In this document: one piece after another, positions 57,757-64,000 of the stretch
How positions within the stretch are numbered: position 1 is the stretch's first letter
Layout of the letters: the number at the start of each line of letters is the position of its first letter
NCBI GenBank assembly: GCA_028583405.1
Contig: CM053252.1
Location: forward strand, 41,193,697 to 41,257,696
Source of the DNA: Pogonophryne albipinna
Taxonomy: Eukaryota > Chordata > Actinopteri > Perciformes > Artedidraconidae
Direction: 5' to 3'
Length of the DNA stretch: 64,000 bases
Program-made: the position numbers and the translations under genes
The notes under the pieces: generated by a model
Database searches by the model: none
Told to the model about the DNA's origin: nothing
The model's input: the letters and a program-made list of their open reading frames with translations, nothing else

Positions 57757-58449
57757 GGCGCATTCACACCGCAGTACTTTTCCCACAAAGGTTCATGAGA
57801 ACTTAGTTCATCAGAACTTAGTTCATGAGAACTCTTTAGTTCTGATGAACTAAGTACAGATCTCGTTCACACCGGAATAAGTTCCCTGGGGGAGGATTAG
57901 GCAAATGATGCCGCTGACGTCACTTCTTCTTCTTCTGCTTTGGGTTTACTGGCAGGCCGCAAACAACTTCACGGCGTATACTGCCACCCGGAGTCCCCGG
58001 CCGGAAGTCCCCGGAGCTGGGGAAGGCTTTAGAAGCTGCTGGGACTCCCAGCAGCTTCTACTGAAGCCTTCCGAGTAAATCGCCAGAACGCCGACACCTC
58101 CTCATCTCCACCGCTCCCATGTTTTATTTTGTGTTGCCATAAGTTAGTCTCTCTGCGTTTCTGCGCTGGGCTAATGCTAATGCTAATAATGCTAATGCGA
58201 GGATAATAAAATGGCGGCTTCACAAAACTTTTTGGGAGTTTTACGGGGCGTGGTTTGCATTCTGCCCAGCTAATCAGACATAGGAACCTTTTTCTCCCAC
58301 GAAAGTCCCTGCTCTCTAGCAGGGACGGAAAAGGGGGTGAAAAAAGTTCTGATGAACTAATTTTAGTTCCGGCTCTTTTTGGTGTGAACGCAACATTTCG
58401 GAACTATATCGGAACTAAAGTGGGAAAAGTACTGCGGTGTGAACGCGCC
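57757..58449 (+). mobile_element. Intact MITE, GGCGCATTCACACCGCAGTA ends
   Basis: GGCGCATTCACACCGCAGTA at the left and TACTGCGGTGTGAACGCGCC at the right are near-perfect inverted ends of about 30 bp. It is the uninterrupted relative of the element split across 40009-55804. A strong internal hairpin lies at 58021-58072. The left third has repeated GAACT(T/A)AGTTCAT words in both orientations. No coding sequence, and the target duplication is unclear. Confidence 0.8.
58021..58072. repeat. ~24-bp hairpin inside the MITE
   Basis: GGAAGGCTTTAGAAGCTGCT then GGGA pairs with the following TCCCAGCAGCTTCTA and AAGCCTTCC, almost without loop and with one or two mismatches. The related copy near 55480-55505 does not show it intact, so it may be local to this copy. 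Confidence 0.8.
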
Positions 58450-59064
58450 AATTGTGAACTGAATAGGGGAATATAAGGACTGTTGGTCAGACAGTCACAT
58501 GAGGTCCCCCTGGGCTCTGTGACATTGTCTTGTTTTACACATTTGATCTGTTCTTTGTATCTGATTTGTTATTTGCTGTTGGCATTTTAGCAATACAATT
58601 CACCAACCTGTCATCCAACTACCTTTCATTGGTGTATATGGTGCATACAAAAACACAGTTAAAGAAGATAGAAAGTACGGAAAAAAAGATGTAGATAAAT
58701 AATTTACATGAATAGATATACCAAAAAAAATACGTACAGTATTCTCAGAATAATAAATTAAATATGTGCAGTATTGTTCTGAAAAGTGGAAAGCTGTGCA
58801 GATGTTAAGAGAGGTAGCTTGTGTACAAATCTATGAAATATTCTGAATACCGTGCAGTTTCTATTGACACACCTGCTCTCTTTCTGTGTCTCTGTTCTAT
58901 TGTTCTCTTTGTTGGGCTGTCACAAAATCACATTTTGACTCTACAATTATTCTGGCACAATAAATTCACAATAGCAAATTATATTAATGCTATTACTCAA
59001 ATGAATCTTTATAGTATGTGTTGTCTATTTGTTGGCAAATCAATAACATGTAAAAACATGCACA
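58450..59064 (+). other. Intron: nothing recognisable
   Basis: AT-rich intron with no gene or definable repeat. Confidence 0.4.
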
Positions 59065-61641
59065 CACTCTAAAAACAAATGCCTTGGCTCAACAAAGAAA
59101 ATCAAGGCAACAGTTTGCATCGATGTTTATTGAGTTAAGACAACTTCTAATGAAATTGTGTTAAAGCAACAAAGTTATTTGAGTTAGGGGAGAAGGCTTT
59201 TCCTCTACAGTCAGAGGTGTTTTTAATTACCACTTACTTAATAATTGGTAGCATAAACACAAGTTTTTAAGTTGATTACTCAAAAGATTAAGTTGTTCCG
59301 ACTAGTTTTACCGTATGATTTAAATGTAATTGTAAGTTGTATGTACTAAATTACCCTCATTGTGAACACACGTTTTTAAGTTGATTACTCAAAAGATTAA
59401 GTTGTTCCGACTAGTTTTACCGTATGATTTAAAAGGAATTGTAAGTTTGTACTAAATTACCCTCATTGTGAACACACGTTTTTAAGTTGACAACCATCTA
59501 TAAATTAAGTTGCTCCAAATATATTGTATTCAATAGTTTTTTTCTTAGCTTTTTCATGTTTTTGCCTTTAAAGAAAGAAATTAATTGATTCCACAACAAA
59601 AATATTAGGCAATTTACTTTTTATTTTGAACTGCAGTTGTTTATTTCAACACATGATGTTTCAATCAAGAGAGACTTCATTTAGTTTGAACATTTATTGA
59701 CACATGCCATATGATAAGGTGCATGACCACCTGAAATCACAGCTGACTGCAGGAGAGAGGAGAACCATGTTATAGTTTGGCTGCAGCTCGTTGATTGGCT
59801 GCTGGAGAATGAGGTGAAATGTAATAGGTTAAAGAGAACGCCTGTGATGAGCTGATTATATGCAGCTGCGGAGTGAATGTATATACACCCAGTCTTCCTG
59901 AAAGAACTTGCGCTGAGCTTCATTTAAATCTTGAGAAAAAAGATAAGTAACACAAATTTAAATTGCCCCACAAATAATAAATAAACACATTAGCCATATT
60001 ACCATGGGAAATGGGGACACAGCAAATACATGCTGCCATCACATCGAAGTTAGAGGCCTTTGCAGATTTAAAACCAGTGCCAAATCTGTAAAATCTGTAA
60101 AGTCTTTGTAAAACTACAGAAACAAACTCTCAATGGCCACCAGTCTGCAGATCACACACATCCATTTGACAAAAGATGTAACAAAGATGTTTACACTGCC
60201 GACAGTCATTATCTCAAACAGTATGAACACATTTAACGCAGAATGCTTGCTCATTCATTTGTTTCCCTGGACCACGATGGTTGCCATCGTATGGTCAGAT
60301 CCTGAGTGGACCGGTCACTGATGAAGGCGATATTCATGTCCTTTTGAAGCACATTAAATCATAGGTTAGCGCGTAAGAGATCATGAATTAGGTAATTGCA
60401 TACTTTTTAAACTCTTAGCAAATTCAGAGCCATTATTACCAGCTGCTAAAGCAACGCTGGTATTGTGTTCACCTATTGAGTCTGCATGTGTGTGTCGTCA
60501 TGGCAATGTGGTCCTGAAGACACACAGAGGTGCTTTTGAGTACTTTGCCTAGTGTTTAAATGCATGTGGACAGATTTTGTCAATCCCAACCGTGCAAGTT
60601 TTAGTGTCCCTTCTCATCTTTTTAGCAGGTTCCATACAATATGTGAACTGGAGCAGAAGAGCAGAAGCCACTTTTCAAATGTTACACAATCCTTTTCCCA
60701 CGCCATTGCTGTCAACACCTATCCATGCTGAACGTTGCTAAGATATTATTGATTGGGGTGTGGCCAAAAGTGCAATATGCTTCAGAATGTAACTGACAGA
60801 GAGCAGTGCTTTTGTCCTGTGTTTTTACACTGTGCCCGTGGATTTTATTTTATTTCAAGATTTTTAATGACGTCGCTAAACTCCTTGAAAAGGTCCTCTT
60901 CCTTTTCTCCAAGGTACATGACAAGGCAGCGGATGGCTATAGTTCTCTGCGTACTTCAATTGTATTGTGCTATTTTTGAAAAAGGAAAAAAAGAGAAATG
61001 ACCTAAATGAATATATTCTGAATGGGTGACTGCCAACAACTTGCATTTCAATGACAACTCTAAATAAGGATCCTACCTCAAGAAGCATGTCCTTGATCTG
61101 CTTCACCGAGATTCATTTTGAATAAAAAGCGATATCACAATAGTAACCAAAGTATTTGTACTCTCACAGTAGCCTCTACTACTTTGTATCCTCTCACAGA
61201 ACTATTCACAGTTCAAAGGCTGCTAGTTTTGGTCAAACAGCAATTTGCCTATACAGTGCAACTACAAGGCTATCTACTGTATTTGAATGACAAAAGATGA
61301 CACTCACCTTAAAATGTCCTTTGTATATTTCTATTTGTCTTAACTGTGGGAACTTGTCCAGGCATGTTAAGTGGGAGTGGACTTGAAATCCTTAACTCAA
61401 GGTGTAGAACAATTAAGTTATCAAGCCAATTGCATTACTTACTACAACTTGAATTTTGTTTTAAGTCAATTCACGCAGAAATCAGAGTTCAAATTACGCA
61501 CAATATTAAGTTGATGTAATTACCAACATTATTACGTCAACACAACTTATAAATTAATGTTTGCAACTTAAAATGTTTATCTAAATCAATTAACTTACAT
61601 TTTTATCTTGCAACCATGCATTTAATTCGTTTTTAGAGTGT
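59065..61641. mobile_element. Element with ACACTCTAAAAAC inverted ends
   Basis: ACACTCTAAAAACAAAT at the left and AATTCGTTTTTAGAGTGT at the right are inverted ends with one mismatch. Inside are a ~105-110-bp tandem repeat (about 59255-59505, with TTTTTAAGTTGATTACTCAA) and a Helentron-like short insertion (59661-59924). No transposase is visible in the remaining ~2.3 kb. Such TTTTTAGAGTGT ends recur in fish genomes. The superfamily is not determined and no target duplication is clear. Confidence 0.6.
59661..59924 (+). mobile_element. Short Helentron-like element
   Basis: It begins TCAATCAAGAGAGACTTCAT and ends GAACTTGCGCTGAGCTTCAT then T. These are the same asymmetric termini as the units at 3980 and 27834, with GATTGGCTGCTGG and GCCTGTGATGAGCTGATTAT in place of the longer interior. 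At 264 bp it is a minimal relative. Inserted between T residues, alone and not in a head-to-tail pair. Confidence 0.6.
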
Positions 61642-61864
61642 AGATACCAAACAGATATCATCCATCTGTCCCCCCCCCCCCCACTGTGTGAGAACACTCA
61701 CCCATATTTCCGACTCAGGCTGATGCAGTGCAGCCCGAAATAAGGCTGACTCACAATCTATTATTGATAGGTGTGGAACTTGGAAATATCACGTGCTTTA
61801 GTTTCACTCCGAGCTCACGGTCGGTGTACTTATTGTTCCCTCCACATGACCTCTTCCACGGCAG
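61642..61864 (+). other. Intron end: acceptor region of the last exchanger exon
   Basis: A C-run (61671-61682) and then TTGTTCCCTCCACATGACCT precede CACGGCAG|AG at 61865. No repeat recognised. Confidence 0.5.
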
Positions 61865-61989
61865 AGGGGGCGGAGGGGCAGATGAGCCCTGAGGAGGAGG
61901 AGGCCCGGAGGATAGCAGAGATGGGGAAGCCCATCCTGGGAGAGCACAGCCGCCTGGAGGTGGTCATCGAGGAGTCCTACGAGTTCAAG
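61865..61989 (+). CDS. slc8a2: Na+/Ca2+ exchanger exon: end of CBD2 and link to membrane half
   Basis: The acceptor GGCAG|AG was chosen because only this position takes the one base left by the microexon (G + AG = Glu) and keeps the frame. The exon encodes EGAEGQMSPEEEEARRIAEM then GKPILGEHSRLEVVIEESYE and FK, 42 residues. EEEEARRIAEMGKP is a hallmark of SLC8A proteins just after the splice-variable region. It ends in phase 0 at AAG|GTGCAA, a weaker donor than the others. The next exon, carrying the conserved TVDKLIKKTNLALV region, is not in the window. Confidence 0.92.
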
Positions 61990-62484
61990 GTGCAACATTC
62001 AATATTTTTCTCTGGAAAAAGTGTAGTTGTATGTGTTTTGTACTGCAGTGTACTGCCAATTCATTCCAGCAATGGTCTAAGTTTATAATTTTGTTTCATT
62101 TTTCATTCAATTCTGATGTCCATGGGTACATTTATAGATACATTATTAATGGTAGTCTATTGCAGCTCTAGAATCTAGACAAGATCCAAATCATTCTACA
62201 CATTACAAAAATATGTATTCTCTTCCAAAATATATAACATGCTTTTGTGAAAAAATGTAATACAATCTTGCATTCAAGCATATTACTCTGTATAGGGAGC
62301 AGAACATGGCTCTAGCAATGCACAGTGTTATTACAATTTGTTTTCAAATGCATCTCATTTGAATTCATATTTAAAAGCAGCAGTCGAATAGTGGGACACA
62401 GGGCTGTGTGTACACACCTCTGAACATATAATATACGGTACATCCAGGTAAAAGCTGAAACCAGAATAGGAGCATGGACTCTTA
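61990..62484 (+). other. Intron after the last visible exon
   Basis: AT-rich intron with no repeat or gene recognised. Confidence 0.4.
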
Positions 62485-62800
62485 CGGCCCGTCCACACAG
62501 CGGCGTGCGTTGAAGCTTGCCGGCGGGCGTGTCTGAAACTCGACCAACAACCAATCACATGAATCTCCCTCCCCTGACACACAAGCAGCGGTTTGATTGG
62601 CTAGAGCTTGTACTGGCATATGTTTTGATTGGCTGACGCTTCTGCCCAAGCTTCAAAAGTTGAACATTGCTCAACTTTTGCAGCGAGCAACGCCAGCAAC
62701 GCTCCGCGTCGCTTCCCACAATGCAGTTCGGCGAAAAGTGACGTCACCCCATTCAAAGTGAATGGTGAAGCGTCAACGCACGCCGCTGTGTGGACGGGCC
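62485..62800. mobile_element. MITE, GGCCCGTCCACACAGCGGCG ends, TTA flanks
   Basis: CGGCCCGTCCACACAGCGGC GTGCGTTGA at the left is inverted at the right (CAACGCACGCCGCTGTGTGG then ACGGGCC). TTA lies next to each end (62482-62484 and 62801-62803). A three-base TTA duplication and G/C-rich ends fit the PIF/Harbinger group. At ~316 bp and non-coding, it carries a smaller internal inverted repeat (CAAAAGTTGA...TCAACTTTTG near 62656-62682). Confidence 0.8.
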
Positions 62801-62803
62801 TTA

Positions 62804-64000
62804 TGGTGCTGCACTGTAAACAGTGTGAGGGGCATAAAAAGAACGCTGCTTTCCTGGAAATGTTATATAATCCACGTTTACACTCTCACACTAAACCCGG
62901 GTCATAACCCTCTCAGCGAGCAGATCTAATATGAGTTTAAATTGTTCAAAGTGCCCGTTGCTCACGATGCAGCGGTGAGCTTGAGGCATGAAAAATTCAA
63001 ACTCTCATGGCATGAATAGAGCTGCCACGTCTCCCAGGCTCCATGCAATCCAAATATTTAAAATGTGCAGTGGGCTCAGGTAATTAAGTACATAAAAGCA
63101 GCCACTGACTGCCACTCCGAGCAGCTTGATGAGTGTAGTTTACTGCCATAGCAATAAGTCGATAAAACAGTCCAACACACAGAAGGATGATATTTTGCTA
63201 ATCCATCTTTTTATTGCTCTATTTCTCTCAACACAATTAGAACGATGGATTCTTCATGTGCTGTTTTTTTATTAACTAAGAAGAACTCAGGGAAGGAGCA
63301 TATTGTTTTGTACGCCTCTGAGTCTGTGTGAAATGCACAGAATCAAATATTTATACAGCCCTCTATGACTATTTCCTTTTGTCATCAGCGCACATGAATG
63401 TAATTGAAGCAGTGGGTGCTACACAAGTTGAAAAAAAGCCCAGAAATCATGAAATTCCCTGAAACATTTAATAAAATAACACCTGTGTGGTGATTATTTT
63501 TGTGAACAGTGGAAGCTTCTAGCTGGCAGGTGAATGTTTGCATGGGTATTTCTCTTATAAGCCATCTCTTTCACACTTTCCCTAAACATACAAATGAATA
63601 AAGCAAACAGATCAAACATATGCCTAACCAACAGAAGCATGGATATTTGACAATCTCTTCCAGAAGTGAGTAAAAAAAGAGTGCAAACATTAACCAACAA
63701 AAGAGATGAATGAGAGCCTGTCAGACTGTCACTCCAAACACATTACACCAAATTCAATATTGTTATCCTTCATTTAATGACAAAGACAATCGACCCTTTG
63801 AGACGAACAGTTTATTATTGAACTTATCCTTCATGATTTGCGGGTCGTAAGAACACGCTGGGGGAATAGTGAAATTCAGTGTAATTGAAGGCTGAGGATC
63901 AATGTTTGCTAAGTGGTATTACCTGATCATTTCATATGTTGTAGTCTAACTGACCCTTTCCCTTAGAAAGGGAAATCACAACAAAAACAGCAACAGCTTT
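62804..64000 (+). other. Intron: nothing recognisable to the window end
   Basis: No exchanger exon, other coding sequence or clear repeat was identified between the MITE and the end of the window. Confidence 0.45.

Overview
The window looks like a piece of a ray-finned (teleost) fish chromosome. It has one recognisable host gene, widely spaced exons with canonical splice sites, and a dense load of fish-type transposable elements: Tc1, hAT, L2- and Rex1/CR1-type LINEs, Helentron-like units, TTAA-flanked DNA elements, MITEs and solo LTRs.

The host gene is on the + strand and is the Ca2+-regulatory part of a Na+/Ca2+ exchanger of the SLC8A2 (NCX2) type. Five coding exons are visible: 1249-1379, 15366-15739, 35381-35484, an 18-nt microexon at 39557-39574, and 61865-61989. 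Their splice phases join without a break. Together they encode the later part of Calx-beta domain 1 (CBD1) and then CBD2, up to the stretch leading back to the membrane half. The N-terminal half and the C-terminal membrane half lie outside the window. Everything else is intron.

Layout of the intronic repeats. 1-1043: decayed Tc1 copy. 3980-7783: two head-to-tail Helentron-like units, the second holding a 5'-truncated LINE. 7930-11158: LINE fragments and a 1.36-kb inverted-terminal element holding a LINE tail and a solo LTR. 11164-14332: TTAA-flanked element holding a hAT element. 15168-15234: nearly loop-less perfect palindrome. 18715-18978, 20581-20990 and 21326-22361: smaller inverted-repeat elements. 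22416-25556: element with about 1-kb inverted arms and an exact 8-bp target duplication. 26840-27501: hAT remnant with a BED-finger relic. 27628-35308: nest of an outer element, a 7.3-kb element with TATA duplications, two Helentron-like units, a solo LTR and another repeat. 35915-39020: second TTAA element, split by a foldback element that is itself split by a hAT element. 40009-55804: the deepest nest. A MITE holds a chimeric L2 LINE on the minus strand, which holds a Rex1-like LINE on the plus strand, which holds a hAT element, which holds a foldback element, which holds a small MITE. The same outer MITE also holds a 4.9-kb hAT element with an almost intact, spliced transposase gene. 57757-58449, 59065-61641 and 62485-62800: further inverted-terminal elements.

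I found no tRNA, rRNA, CRISPR array or second host gene. Nothing here is clearly a new biological system. The most notable points are the repeated head-to-tail Helentron-like dimers, the long-arm 8-bp-duplication element, the chimeric L2 LINE, the six-level nest, and the exchanger's split CBD1 coding sequence.
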